64,000 bases of DNA from Lachnoclostridium sp. An118 (lineage in GTDB: Bacteria; Bacillota; Clostridia; Lachnospirales; Lachnospiraceae): the NCBI RefSeq assembly GCF_002160985.1, contig NZ_NFLQ01000003.1, positions 124,001 through 188,000 of the forward strand. Reading direction: 5' to 3'. The notes under the pieces were generated by a model. The model had not been told where the DNA came from. It did no database searches and saw nothing but the letters and a program-made list of their open reading frames with translations. The position numbers and the translations under genes are program-made. This document shows, piece after piece, positions 9,294 through 17,403 of the stretch. Every line of letters begins with the position of its first letter. Positions within the stretch are counted from its first letter, which is position 1.

Positions 9294-9307
9294 AGGCAAT
9301 ACTCCTT

Positions 9308-10150
9308 TCAGTCGGTAATCAGTTTCTTCATGCTCTCCATTTTCCGCTGCGCGGCTTCCTGCCGGAAGTTGTCGCCGGTAAAGCGTACCGGGACGCACAT
9401 GGAAAGCAGGCGGTCATAAATCCGGGAATGGGCGGTGTCCTCCGGGTTCCGCAGGTCGTCCAGCGTGAGGTTGGTCGTGACGATCAGCGGCTTGCTGCTG
9501 CGGTAACGGCTGTCAATCACATTGAAAACCTGTTCCAGCCCGTATTCCGTCCCGCGCTCCATGCCGAAGTCGTCAATGATAAGCAGCGGATAGCGGCAAA
9601 GGCGGGAAATGTACTCGTTGCGGTTCTCAAAGCTGGCGGCAAGGTCGTTGAGGATAAGGGCAAAGTTCGTCATGTGGACGGGGATTTCTTTCTCCATGAG
9701 GGCGTTTGCGATACAGCCCGCAAGATAGCTTTTCCCGGTTCCCACGCCGCCCCAGAACAGGCAGCCGATATTGTCGGCTCGCATATCCGCCCAATGCTCC
9801 ACATACCGGCGGGCAATCCCGGCCTGCGGGTTCCTGCCGTTGTCGTTCTCAAAAGTCCAGTCCCGCATGGTGGGGTCGGTAAAGCCCCGGCGTTTCAGTT
9901 CTTCCACGGTGTCAAGGTGCCTGCGCCGCTTCTCGGCGGCCTCCCGTTCCTCGCGGGCGGTTCTCTGGCAGTCGCACTCTGCCGGGTGACGGTCACGGCC
10001 AAAGATAGCGGCCTTATCCGGCGCAAAATAGGCTTCTTTCGGCTTGCGGCACTTGCCGCAGTACAGTAAACCGTCCTCGCCGGTGTAGTCCTCCGGCTCC
10101 GGGGCGGTGGTCGTCATATTCTCCAAAACAGCGTTGATTTCGTTCTTCAT
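9308..10150 (-). CDS. DnaC/IstB-like ATPase (helicase loader type) of M1
   Basis: The 280-residue product starts at ATG 10150, overlapping the Rep stop as ATGA. An N-terminal zinc-finger-like part (CGKCRKPKEA...CDCQ) is followed by a charged helix and an AAA+ domain with Walker A GGVGTGKS (about residue 120) and Walker B LLIIDDFG. DnaC-like proteins load replicative helicase. Coupling to a Rep-like gene makes a role in replication of the excised circle likely. It is homologous along its length to the M2 protein at 21646-22509. Confidence 0.88.
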   Translation of the reverse strand: MKNEINAVLENMTTTAPEPEDYTGEDGLLYCGKCRKPKEAYFAPDKAAIFGRDRHPAECDCQRTAREEREAAEKRRRHLDTVEELKRRGFTDPTMRDWTFENDNGRNPQAGIARRYVEHWADMRADNIGCLFWGGVGTGKSYLAGCIANALMEKEIPVHMTNFALILNDLAASFENRNEYISRLCRYPLLIIDDFGMERGTEYGLEQVFNVIDSRYRSSKPLIVTTNLTLDDLRNPEDTAHSRIYDRLLSMCVPVRFTGDNFRQEAAQRKMESMKKLITD

Positions 10151-10878
10151 AAACTCTCGCCCTCCTTGCATGAGTAGTCTGGTATGCCCTTTTTCGGGGC
10201 TTTCTTTTTGTCGTTCCCCGCCCATATCCGCAGGGCGGCGGCATAGTTCTGGTAGCTTTTCCCGTTGGCGGCAAGGTAGCGGCTCATTTCCTCGATGAAC
10301 CGTTCCAGCCTGTCGGGGTACTCTGCCTGCAACTCGTCGTATTCGGTCTGCGACAGAAAAATATTCTGGTATCGGCCATAGGGCGCGGGCGGCTCCCCAC
10401 TCACTCCCTTTGTTTGGCTCTCTGTAAGGTTGTTTATAGTAGTTTGGTTAGGGGACGGTTTTCCGACCATCATAAGGTCGGTTTTCTGACCATCAGTAGG
10501 ACGGTTTTCCGGCTCTATGAGGGTCGGATTTCCGGCCATCAGTTGGTCGGAAAACTGTACCTGTGGCACTCGCGGCACTTTGACATAAAGCCGGTTCGGT
10601 GCGGAGAAGCCGCCCCGTTCCCGTTCCAGCAGCCCCGCCATGTCCAGTTCATTAAGCGCCCCCTTTATGGTGGTGCTGCCCTTATCCAGTATTTCGGCTA
10701 TCTCCGCGATTGGATAGATAATATATATCCTGCCCTCGTCGTCCTGCCACTTGTTCTTCTGGGAGAGTGTGGAACGGTCTAACAGCAGCGAATACAGCAG
10801 CTTGGCGGTCTGGGAAATCTCCATTTTCAGCAGGAAACGGGGGTAGGGCAGATAGATAGGCAGCGGCGTGTCTGCCAT
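10147..10878 (-). CDS. Replication initiator-like protein (RepA_N type) of M1
   Basis: A protein of about 243 residues beginning MADTPLPIYLPYPRFLL. Residues 1-85 form a winged-helix domain like that of RepA_N plasmid initiators (AKLLYSLLLDRSTLS...IYPIAEIAEIL). A variable linker encoded by the five DNA iterons leads to a C-terminal domain (YGRYQNIFLSQTEYDELQAEYP...) shared with the M2 Rep protein. The ribosome site GGAGG lies unusually far from ATG 10878, so translation may start slightly upstream at a non-ATG codon. It probably starts replication of the excised element. Confidence 0.82.
   Translation of the reverse strand: MADTPLPIYLPYPRFLLKMEISQTAKLLYSLLLDRSTLSQKNKWQDDEGRIYIIYPIAEIAEILDKGSTTIKGALNELDMAGLLERERGGFSAPNRLYVKVPRVPQVQFSDQLMAGNPTLIEPENRPTDGQKTDLMMVGKPSPNQTTINNLTESQTKGVSGEPPAPYGRYQNIFLSQTEYDELQAEYPDRLERFIEEMSRYLAANGKSYQNYAAALRIWAGNDKKKAPKKGIPDYSCKEGESL
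10453..10550. repeat. Five iterons, 23-bp period, inside the M1 rep gene
   Basis: GGWCGG begins at 10453, 10476, 10499, 10522 and 10545, exactly 23 bases apart. The unit reads GGWCGGTTTTCCGRCCATCA with a short variable tail. Because 23 is not a multiple of three, the repeats cannot be a protein repeat and must be conserved as DNA. RepA_N plasmids keep their origin iterons inside rep, so this is a probable origin for the excised form. Confidence 0.85.
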
Positions 10879-11013
10879 GATATAATCAGCGATAGTATCA
10901 CCTCCCTGTGTTCGGGTTGATTGTGGTGTTTTGTCACGCCTTAGAACGGCGTTTCCGGGGGAAAAGGATAAATGTATCGCGTACCCTTTGACACTCACGA
11001 AAAAAACCTTGAT

Positions 11014-11400
11014 TCATGCGGGTTTGAAAGGCTCTAAAGCGTGACATTTCTGCCTTTGTTTCCGCTTTCTCTCGGCGGCTTTGAGTTTCTTCATGCGTCC
11101 GGCGCAGTCGGGGCAGTATTTTCCCCGGTTGGATTTGGGGACAAATGCCGCCCCGCAGACCTCACACCGTTTCCGGCTCCCCCGGTACAAGAGGGCTGCG
11201 GCCAGTTCCCCGTCAAGGGGCAGGACAGCCACACGGAACCAGCGGCACATGAGGGAAAGGGAAATGCTTTGGACGCACACGCAAGGCTCCCCGTCGTCTA
11301 ACAGCAGGCAGTTTCCCTCGTCGTAGTTACAGCACTCATGTACCAGCCGCCGCGCCCGCCGGTGCTGGCGGTAGTCCATGCGGGGCAGGTTATCGCTCAT
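11014..11400 (-). CDS. Cysteine-rich VLP-family protein of M1
   Basis: The 128-residue protein (ATG 11400 after AAAGGAG) contains YRQHRRARRLVHECCNYDEG, a C-V-C pair, and a C-terminal zinc-ribbon pattern CEVCGAAF...KYCPDCAGR with a very basic tail (KAAERKRKQRQKC). It overlaps the relaxase stop by 11 bases. The family is common beside relaxases in these elements. The basic tail and zinc site suggest nucleic-acid binding, perhaps in mobilisation. A close relative is at 23371-23769 in M2. Confidence 0.8.
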   Translation of the reverse strand: MSDNLPRMDYRQHRRARRLVHECCNYDEGNCLLLDDGEPCVCVQSISLSLMCRWFRVAVLPLDGELAAALLYRGSRKRCEVCGAAFVPKSNRGKYCPDCAGRMKKLKAAERKRKQRQKCHALEPFKPA

Positions 11401-13009
11401 GGCTCTGCTCCTTTCTGCGGTGGGGTTCCTCCCGGCGCAAAATCTGGTCGATGTTCCGCTTGACGGTCTGCAACTCCTTGAACCGCTGTTTCTGTTCGTG
11501 GTAGGTGTTATACAGGCCGTCTTTCTCGGAGATAAGCTGCTCGATCTCGGCCTGCAACGCTTTCCGGGCGGGCAGCTTGGTGATGCCATGCGCCTTGAAA
11601 TACCGGGCGGCGGCTTCGGCTATGATAAAATCGCTCTCGTTTGCCTGCCGGTAGGCGGCGCGGGCTTTCTCGGATTTCTGCGCTTTCAGCCCGTCGCGGG
11701 TGGGCTTGGTCTTGGCATAGGCAAGTACCTGTTGCTGCAACTCCTTTTTCCCTTGTAGCTTCGTTTCCAGTGCTTTCAGTTCGCCGCTGGTCTGGCGCAT
11801 TTCCTGATAGGCGGTATCAACGGCGGCTTCTAACTGCTCCGGGGAAGTAAAGCCGTATTCCTGATACACATTCAGCGTCGCGGCCATTTGTTTGAGGTTG
11901 TGCATGGTCGCCCAGCGTTCATAGCCCCGGCCTTTGCCCTCGGCCATTTTCTGCTCAATGTCCACAAGCCGCTGCACACCGTCCTGCTTCGGGGCGGTTT
12001 GTGGGGCTTTTGTGTTCCCATGCCGGGGGTATTCGAGTATGGCTGCGGCCTTTTCTGTGGCTCTGGCGGCGTTCTGCTCCAAAACGGAAAGGACAGCGGT
12101 GCGGTCAAAGTCGTCGCCCAGCTTCCGGGCGGTAATGGGCTTTGTCCTGTCCGGCGTGAGATAGGACAGCCGCCCCCGGCTCTCCTTGACGGTCACGCCC
12201 TCCCGCAGCAGCAGAGAGGAAAATTCGTCAAAGCTGGCGGCGGTGGCAAGGGCTTTCCGTATGGTCTGCCGCAGCTTCTCCTTGTTCGTTTCAAACTTGG
12301 TCTGCCGGGGCGTGATACCGCCTGCAATCATGGGGGCGTTCTGCTTGTCCAGCGCAGCCTGTCCCTTTTTCTGCGCCCAATACTCCCGGTCGGTCACGCG
12401 GTTCTTGCTGCCGTTCAAGAGGTCGATTTGGTAAAGCCCCTCCCGGTGGCACATCTCCATGACTTCGGATTTGAAGTAGCGCAAGGCAGCGTCGGTACAG
12501 CGGTGCTTGCAGCCGGCTTTCGTGTCGGCTGGCCTGTCCATGTAGGGCAGGAACGGTACTTCCTCTATCCGCAGGCTGTTAATGACGATATGCACATGGA
12601 TATTGCCGCTGTGGTTGTGGCCGTCCGGGTGGGTGCATACAAGGGCTTGGTGGCCGGGGAAATGCTCGGCGCAAAACTTCTCGCCCAATGCCTGCGCCCG
12701 GTCTACGGTCAAGCCGTTGTCCGGCCCGTCCCGTGGGTCAAAGCTGATGATATAGTGGTGGCTTTTCACATCTTCCCGCCGCTGGTTCTTCCCATAGCGG
12801 AGATTTGCCCGCATACAGGCAACGGCAAAATCCTCCCCGCCGCAGTTCAGCGTTGACAGCCGGTAGTCCTCGCGGGGGATAAGCCTGCCGGTTTCATCAA
12901 GGACGGGCTTCATGGTAAACTCGTCATGCTCAAAGAGAAGATATTGTTCGGCGGCTCCGTAGTCGGCGTTTTTAGAGTTGATATGCTTGAGTGTTGCCAA
13001 CTGCGTCAC
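11390..13009 (-). CDS. Relaxase, MOBP-type (Relaxase/mobilisation nuclease family) of M1
   Basis: The 539-residue protein has an N-terminal nuclease domain with the metal-binding HxH of the relaxase family (GNIHVHIVINS, about residue 140), preceded by HYIISFDPRD. A long helical C-terminal half follows. It should nick the M1 oriT and pilot the strand through a conjugation channel supplied by another element. Translation starts at GTG 13009 (or the TTG three codons later) inside the 3' end of mobC, so the two are coupled. Confidence 0.88.
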   Translation of the reverse strand: MTQLATLKHINSKNADYGAAEQYLLFEHDEFTMKPVLDETGRLIPREDYRLSTLNCGGEDFAVACMRANLRYGKNQRREDVKSHHYIISFDPRDGPDNGLTVDRAQALGEKFCAEHFPGHQALVCTHPDGHNHSGNIHVHIVINSLRIEEVPFLPYMDRPADTKAGCKHRCTDAALRYFKSEVMEMCHREGLYQIDLLNGSKNRVTDREYWAQKKGQAALDKQNAPMIAGGITPRQTKFETNKEKLRQTIRKALATAASFDEFSSLLLREGVTVKESRGRLSYLTPDRTKPITARKLGDDFDRTAVLSVLEQNAARATEKAAAILEYPRHGNTKAPQTAPKQDGVQRLVDIEQKMAEGKGRGYERWATMHNLKQMAATLNVYQEYGFTSPEQLEAAVDTAYQEMRQTSGELKALETKLQGKKELQQQVLAYAKTKPTRDGLKAQKSEKARAAYRQANESDFIIAEAAARYFKAHGITKLPARKALQAEIEQLISEKDGLYNTYHEQKQRFKELQTVKRNIDQILRREEPHRRKEQSHER

Positions 13010-13370
13010 CTACTTTCTTGAGGACTTCATACTTGAGGGCGGCAAGGTCGGCTATGGCGGCGCGTACCTCGCCGGACAGCGCATTGTAGGGTGAGCCGTA
13101 CTCGTTCAGATACCGGGCAATCTGATTGAGGTTGCCGCCGATCCTGCCGTACTCGGCGGCCAGCTTCCCGACAGCGGAGAGCAGTTCATCATTGACCGCC
13201 GATACATGGACAACGGGGCGTATGGTCGTGCGCCGTATCGCCTGCCGGAGAAATTCCGACTGGCTGATACCATAGGGCGCAAGCCGCGCTGTGAAGTCGG
13301 CGTATTCATCTTCGGACAGCCGGGTTTTCACAACGCGGCTGCGGTGGGGCGTGTTGTATTTCTTTCGCAT
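12972..13370 (-). CDS. mobC: MobC-like relaxosome accessory protein of M1
   Basis: The 132-residue protein (ATG 13370 with GGAGG) has a basic ribbon-helix-helix-like N-terminus (VVKTRLSEDEYADFTARLAPYG) and the MobC signature GGNLNQIARYLNEYG. MobC proteins bind oriT beside the relaxase and open the nic region. The overlap of 38 bases with the relaxase gene and the position directly after the candidate oriT fit this role. Confidence 0.88.
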   Translation of the reverse strand: MRKKYNTPHRSRVVKTRLSEDEYADFTARLAPYGISQSEFLRQAIRRTTIRPVVHVSAVNDELLSAVGKLAAEYGRIGGNLNQIARYLNEYGSPYNALSGEVRAAIADLAALKYEVLKKVGDAVGNTQAYQL

Positions 13371-13570
13371 AGGCTGAAAACCTCCTCTCACTATTCTTAT
13401 TGCTGACTTTTTTCGGATTTTGGGCGGAGAAAATTTCCTCTCACTCCTCCCATTGCTTAACTTTTCGGGAAATTACAAAAACTTTTTTTTGCATTTCGGC
13501 AGAAAAATCCCTCTATACCTCCCATTGGGCAACTTTTTGGAAAATAACAAAAACTGTTTTCAGCTTTTTC

Positions 13571-13660
13571 GCCCGTAAGGGCGTATAGCAGGGTTTGGGG
13601 AAGGCACTCCCCAACAAGTTTCCCGCGAGGGGCAAAACCGCAGAATTGCGGATTTTGGCA
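13571..13660. other. Candidate oriT of M1, in the 13371-14083 non-coding region
   Basis: The 713 bases between mobC and the HTH gene hold no convincing gene. They contain three stem-loops in a row: GCCCGTAAGGGC (13571-13582), GGGGA/TCCCC (13597-13612) and CCGCAGAATTGCGG (13638-13651). Two similar purine-rich blocks also occur (CTCCCATT... at about 13453 and 13520). The motif GGGTTTGGGG next to a GGGGA/TCCCC hairpin also occurs in front of the M2 relaxase. Placement just upstream of mobC-relaxase is the usual oriT position. The nic base cannot be assigned. Confidence 0.6.
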
Positions 13661-14083
13661 CCGTGGTAGAAACTTGCTCTTAGTAAGCCGCAGACTGCCC
13701 CTGTCCGGGCTTTTCCGTACATAGAGCGAACGGGGCGGGGCTTTCAGCCCGCTGTGCGCGGTCTTTTTTTTCTTTCGCCAAAGATACATTCAAAAGGCCG
13801 CCAGCTACCCGCTGTCCGGGGATTTTTCAAATTTTCTTTTGCCTTAGTAATCCGGGAAACAGGATTTTGGCAACCTACGGGGCAGAGAATTTTTCCTTTC
13901 ACTCCCTACAACACTGCGTTTTGAAATTTGCCAAACGGAGCAGGCAGCTTTTTCTGGCTTCACCTACCTACTACGGGTGACTTTGCGATTTTGCCAAATG
14001 GACAACAAAAAAAGCAGCAAATCTTTTTCAGACTTACTGCTTTCACTGGCCGCTGGTGGGCGGCTGGTATTCAGTTTTGGGGC

Positions 14084-14281
14084 TTATCGGTCAAAGCGAA
14101 ACTTGAATAGTGCGGAGATTAGCTGCTGCTTCACATATTCCTCAACCTCGGCGTTAACCTGACCGTGTACTTTGGAAAAGTAGCGGATATATCCGGCATA
14201 GTGGGAAAGGACGGTGTCGATTGCGTCCGGGTCGCCCTCATGGGCTTTGACGATTGTTTCATAGGGGAGAAGTTTACTCAT
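14084..14281 (-). CDS. Small HTH-type ICE regulator (65 aa)
   Basis: The 65-residue protein MSKLLPYETIVKAHEGDPDA... resembles the helix-turn-helix proteins encoded after sigma factors in Tn916-like and Tn4451-like elements (DAIDTVLSHYAGYIRYFSK). The ATG overlaps the last codons of the upstream sigma gene by 8 bases, so expression is coupled. It may be a sigma-region-2-like partner of the preceding protein; that is inference from the fixed pairing. Confidence 0.75.
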   Translation of the reverse strand: MSKLLPYETIVKAHEGDPDAIDTVLSHYAGYIRYFSKVHGQVNAEVEEYVKQQLISALFKFRFDR

Positions 14282-14696
14282 GGTCTTTTCCCTCCATGAG
14301 CCGCCGTAGCCGCTGCAAGGCAAGCTGGATATGCCGCCCCGCTGTGCTGCGTGTCCGGCCAATATGTACGCCGATCACTCGCTGCGGCTGGCGCAGGAAA
14401 TAGTAACGGAAAATCTCTTCCTGTGTCTGCTCCGGCAAGAGGGCAAGGGCGGCGGCAAGTTCCGCATGGTACAGAACGGCGGTCTGGCCGCAGGCGGTAA
14501 AAAGATATTCTTCAAGCTGCTCCGGTTCGGCAAGCTGGACAAACTTCTCATTCATCAGATAGTCAAGAGAAACTTCCCGTTCCCACCTCCGGCGCAGCTT
14601 TAAGATTATATCTATGGCTGCGTGACGAATGACAATCTTGCAAAAGGCATTGAATGTGTACTGGATATGCACTTTGTAGGCTTCATCTTCGGTCAT
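14274..14696 (-). CDS. Sigma-70-like regulator (ECF type) of M1
   Basis: The 140-residue protein (ATG 14696, GAGGGGG upstream) carries EVSLDYLMNEKFVQL in the middle. Its C-terminal sigma-region-4-like HTH (ALLPEQTQEEIFRYYFLRQPQRVIGVHIGRTRSTAGRHIQLALQRL) ends near the stop. Such short sigma factors control element genes or cargo. It is the intact counterpart of the damaged copy at 15764-16143, and each copy has the same 149-base repeat directly upstream. Confidence 0.82.
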   Translation of the reverse strand: MTEDEAYKVHIQYTFNAFCKIVIRHAAIDIILKLRRRWEREVSLDYLMNEKFVQLAEPEQLEEYLFTACGQTAVLYHAELAAALALLPEQTQEEIFRYYFLRQPQRVIGVHIGRTRSTAGRHIQLALQRLRRLMEGKDHE

Positions 14697-14727
14697 GGAA
14701 ATTCCCCCTCTCTGAATAATAGTGCGG

Positions 14728-14876
14728 GGCGGCAGCACTCCTTGCTGTCGCCCCTTGATTGCCTATCTGCAAAGGCGGGCGGGGCTGTCAACGGCGGCGC
14801 ATATGCGCCGTTCATCTTGACTGTTGACTGGCTCGGCTGGCTTTGCCATTTGAGTGTAATTGCTTATTCTTTTTTT
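14728..14876. repeat. 149-bp direct repeat, copy 1
   Basis: It matches 16211-16359 over its full 149 bases with about 11 differences and no gaps, by eye. It contains a palindrome GGCGCATATGCGCC and ends in a T-tract. It lies directly upstream of the intact sigma gene, so it probably includes that gene's promoter and leader. The two copies bracket the methyltransferase and the broken sigma gene. Confidence 0.9.
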
Positions 14877-14948
14877 ATTTGCAGACTTTTGAGGTAGAAC
14901 GCCTGCTCCTCCCTTTTCTCTGGCTCACTCTCAAAAGGGTTATGCTGT

Positions 14949-15767
14949 CTAATTCATTCGTTGTCTTACTATTTCATACATCATTATAGATGCAGCACAA
15001 CTGACATTGAAAGAACTGGCATAGGAATCTTCAGCCATAGGAATCGTACATAAAACATCACAATATTCCTTAAATGCCTTATTTAATCCCATGGTTTCAT
15101 TTCCCATCATTAACATAACCGGGGTTTTCAAGTCCTCATGATAGATAGGCTTTTCGTGGTGGGCTGTTGTGCCTATGATCTTAAAGCCAGGGTATTTTAT
15201 TCTAAGGCTTTCAACGAATTTATATAAATCCTCATTGTGAATGATTCGAATCACCGGAAGATTGAAAAAAGAACCCATCGCCGAAACAATTACATCAGGC
15301 TCATACAAATCAACCGCATGTCCAGTAATTATCAACATATCTACTCCCAACGCATCACATGAACGTATCATCGTACCTAAATTTCCTTTATTAGAGGGCC
15401 TGTCAAATAACACAATAAATGGATTGGAAGATAACGCAACATTTTCTAACCTGTCTTCCCTCATTTCAATAATAGCCAATAATTCAGAAGTTTCTTCTTT
15501 TCCACTTAATTCCTTTAGCAACTGTGCCGTAAGAGTATAATTGACTTCTGTTTTTACTGTTTCTATCATATGTTTTGCCCAGCCTGACAGATTATTCTTG
15601 TCATAAATAAAAGAAATAATCTTCCAGTTATTTTTAACCGCTTCATTTAAACTTCTTACGCCTTCAACAATAAATTGATTATATTTATATCTTTTATTTC
15701 GATTATGCTTCAATACTTCAAATCTCTGGTAATCATTATTTTTATTTAATATAGAAACAACTTTCAT
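14949..15767 (-). CDS. SpoU (SPOUT) family rRNA 2'-O-methyltransferase, possible antibiotic-resistance cargo
   Basis: The 272-residue protein has all three SpoU motifs: NKGNLGTMIRS (residues 126-136), GNETMGL (222-228) and PMAEDSYASSFNVSCAASI (from 243). It should use S-adenosylmethionine to methylate a ribose in RNA. The length and the NKGNLGT motif fit the thiostrepton/avilamycin-resistance branch (TsnR, AviRb), but house-keeping TrmH relatives look alike, so the substrate is not proven. The gene is visibly AT-rich against its GC-rich neighbours. Its ATG overlaps the stop of a broken sigma gene, so it may be translated by coupling. Recent acquisition as cargo is likely. Confidence 0.85.
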   Translation of the reverse strand: MKVVSILNKNNDYQRFEVLKHNRNKRYKYNQFIVEGVRSLNEAVKNNWKIISFIYDKNNLSGWAKHMIETVKTEVNYTLTAQLLKELSGKEETSELLAIIEMREDRLENVALSSNPFIVLFDRPSNKGNLGTMIRSCDALGVDMLIITGHAVDLYEPDVIVSAMGSFFNLPVIRIIHNEDLYKFVESLRIKYPGFKIIGTTAHHEKPIYHEDLKTPVMLMMGNETMGLNKAFKEYCDVLCTIPMAEDSYASSFNVSCAASIMMYEIVRQRMN

Positions 15768-16143
15768 TTCAATACCTGCCTCATCATACTTTGGTTTTCG
15801 AATTTTTCACCCATTGTAAGCCCATTTTTGAAAAAATAAGGGAAAATGATTTCCCGGTTTTTCTGTGGCAGGGATAACAGGACGGCGGCAAGTTTTCCAT
15901 TGGTGAGGATAACTGCCTGACCGCATATCGTTATAGGGTGTTCTTCATGGGGTGCTTCAAAATATTCGTCTGTTGTGCCTAAAGGGTAAAACTTTTCTTC
16001 TGTGAGGTATTCAAGGGATATTTCTTTTTGCCGCCGTCTGCTCCTGTCACGCCATGCGTTGATAGCCGCATAGTGTATGACGGTCTTGCAAAGCCATTGA
16101 ACGTGTACATGATGTGTTCTTTGTATGCTTCTGTGCAAGGCAT
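15764..16143 (-). pseudogene. Broken sigma-70-like gene (duplicate of 14274-14696)
   Basis: It starts MPCTEAYKEHIMYTFNGF, matching the intact sigma protein. A one-base deletion near 16090 then shifts the frame, and the homology resumes with CKTVIHYAAINAWRDRS...EISLEYLTEEKF. It ends before the region-4 HTH is complete (LTMGEKFENQSMMRQVLK), where the sequence runs into the methyltransferase gene. The copy therefore lacks both a continuous frame and a DNA-recognition helix. It may survive only as a leader for the methyltransferase. Confidence 0.85.
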
Positions 16144-16210
16144 AGATGATTCCCCCTTTCTCCCACATAGGGCGTTGTATGGTTGACGGGTTTCATTTAT
16201 AATATCAGAG

Positions 16211-16359
16211 GGCGGCAGCACCCCTTGCTGTCGCCCCTTGATTGCCTACCAGCAAAGGCGGGCGGGGCTGTCAACAGCGGCGCATATGCGCCGTTTATCT
16301 TGACTGCCCGCTGGCTCGGCTGGCTTTCCTATTTGAGTGTAATTGCTTATTCTTTTTTT
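16211..16359. repeat. 149-bp direct repeat, copy 2
   Basis: Partner of 14728-14876, same length, roughly 93% identical by eye. It precedes the broken sigma gene and overlaps the last 13 bases of the AraC-type regulator gene. The divergence shows that this is an old duplication and not an assembly artefact. Confidence 0.9.
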
Positions 16360-17213
16360 GTTACTGGAATCCAAATTTCACTGTATGCGTAGTTGGGCTT
16401 TTTGTCGTCCATTTTTGTAAAAGAGAAAGAAAACGGCTCTGCCAGTTCATAATCTGCCGTCATAAACCATTCGGAGTAGATTCTTGCCATTGTATCCTGC
16501 AAAGTAAACGGGAAGATTCCTTCATTTGGAAAAACTGCCCACGTATGAGCTTTAACAGGAAATGTGTCCAGATTACTGCTAATGTCATTTTTAGTTGTTA
16601 AAACTCCAATTAAATGCGTTAATTCACCAGCTTCTTCAAGAAAGTTCGTATCTGATTCATAGGAAACATTTACAGTTTCATATGGCTCAATGTTTTGCAA
16701 CCGGTGCATTTCTTCTTTCTGTTCCTGTGTTATGCTTTGTGCCAGTTCCAAAATAGCGTTGTTTACTCCCTCATATTGTAACGGCACTCGTTTACTTACA
16801 CCTGCAAACGTAAAAGCAGGTTTTTCAACAATTTTATATTCCATTAAAGTTCCTCCCTTCATAGTTACAACAAATTGTAACTTTTGGCATGATTTACATT
16901 GTTTCAACTTTGCGACTTGTGACGGTAAGATACCGCTCCATTTTTTAAAGGCACGTGTAAATCCGTCTACGGATTGATACCCATATTGATAAGCGACATC
17001 TGTTACCTGCGCCCCCTGCAACAATTCTTTGTTAGCTTCTGAAAGTCGTCTGTTTTTTACATACTCATTCAGCGTCATATTGGTAAGCGCAAAAAATATT
17101 TTTCTAAAATGATAATCTGAAACATTTATATGCTCAGAAATCTTCTCAAGTAAAAACTCGTCCTCCAGGTGCGCTTCAATATAGTCCATCGCGTCATTCA
17201 ATTTCTTTAACAC
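16347..17213 (-). CDS. AraC-family regulator with GyrI-like effector-binding domain
   Basis: The protein of about 288 residues starts at GTG 17213, well placed behind GGAGGGG; the open frame further upstream lacks a ribosome site. Residues 1-105 hold two AraC HTH motifs (LLEKISEHINVSDYHFRKIF; VTDVAYQYGYQSVDGFTRAF). After a CKSC pair, the C-terminal part from about residue 120 (YKIVEKPAFTFAGVSKRVP...) is a GyrI/BmrR-type ligand-binding domain. It probably senses a small hydrophobic molecule. It lies downstream of the tet gene on the same strand. Confidence 0.9.
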   Translation of the reverse strand: MLKKLNDAMDYIEAHLEDEFLLEKISEHINVSDYHFRKIFFALTNMTLNEYVKNRRLSEANKELLQGAQVTDVAYQYGYQSVDGFTRAFKKWSGILPSQVAKLKQCKSCQKLQFVVTMKGGTLMEYKIVEKPAFTFAGVSKRVPLQYEGVNNAILELAQSITQEQKEEMHRLQNIEPYETVNVSYESDTNFLEEAGELTHLIGVLTTKNDISSNLDTFPVKAHTWAVFPNEGIFPFTLQDTMARIYSEWFMTADYELAEPFSFSFTKMDDKKPNYAYSEIWIPVTKKE

Positions 17214-17403
17214 ATTGCCCCTCCTTCCGAATAAGAATATCACAATTTAGAAAGATATGCTCGACATTAGCATACAAAATTAGTCGGGTTATAAATAAAG
17301 GCCGTTTGCTCAATATAAGTTTACACAAAACCGACTTGAAAACAAAACTAACATAGACTCTCCTTATATTCAAAGATTTTTATCCGTGATAACGCACAAA
17401 ATA

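Noticed and set aside
10453-10550. Regular 23-bp repeats considered as a CRISPR array
   Set aside because: The units are contiguous without unique spacers, are inside a coding gene and have no cas genes nearby; iterons fit.
13457-13789. Minus-strand frame of 110 codons upstream of mobC
   Set aside because: It runs through the stem-loops of the candidate oriT, has no ribosome site, and its translation is low-complexity and basic. A structured DNA region explains it better.
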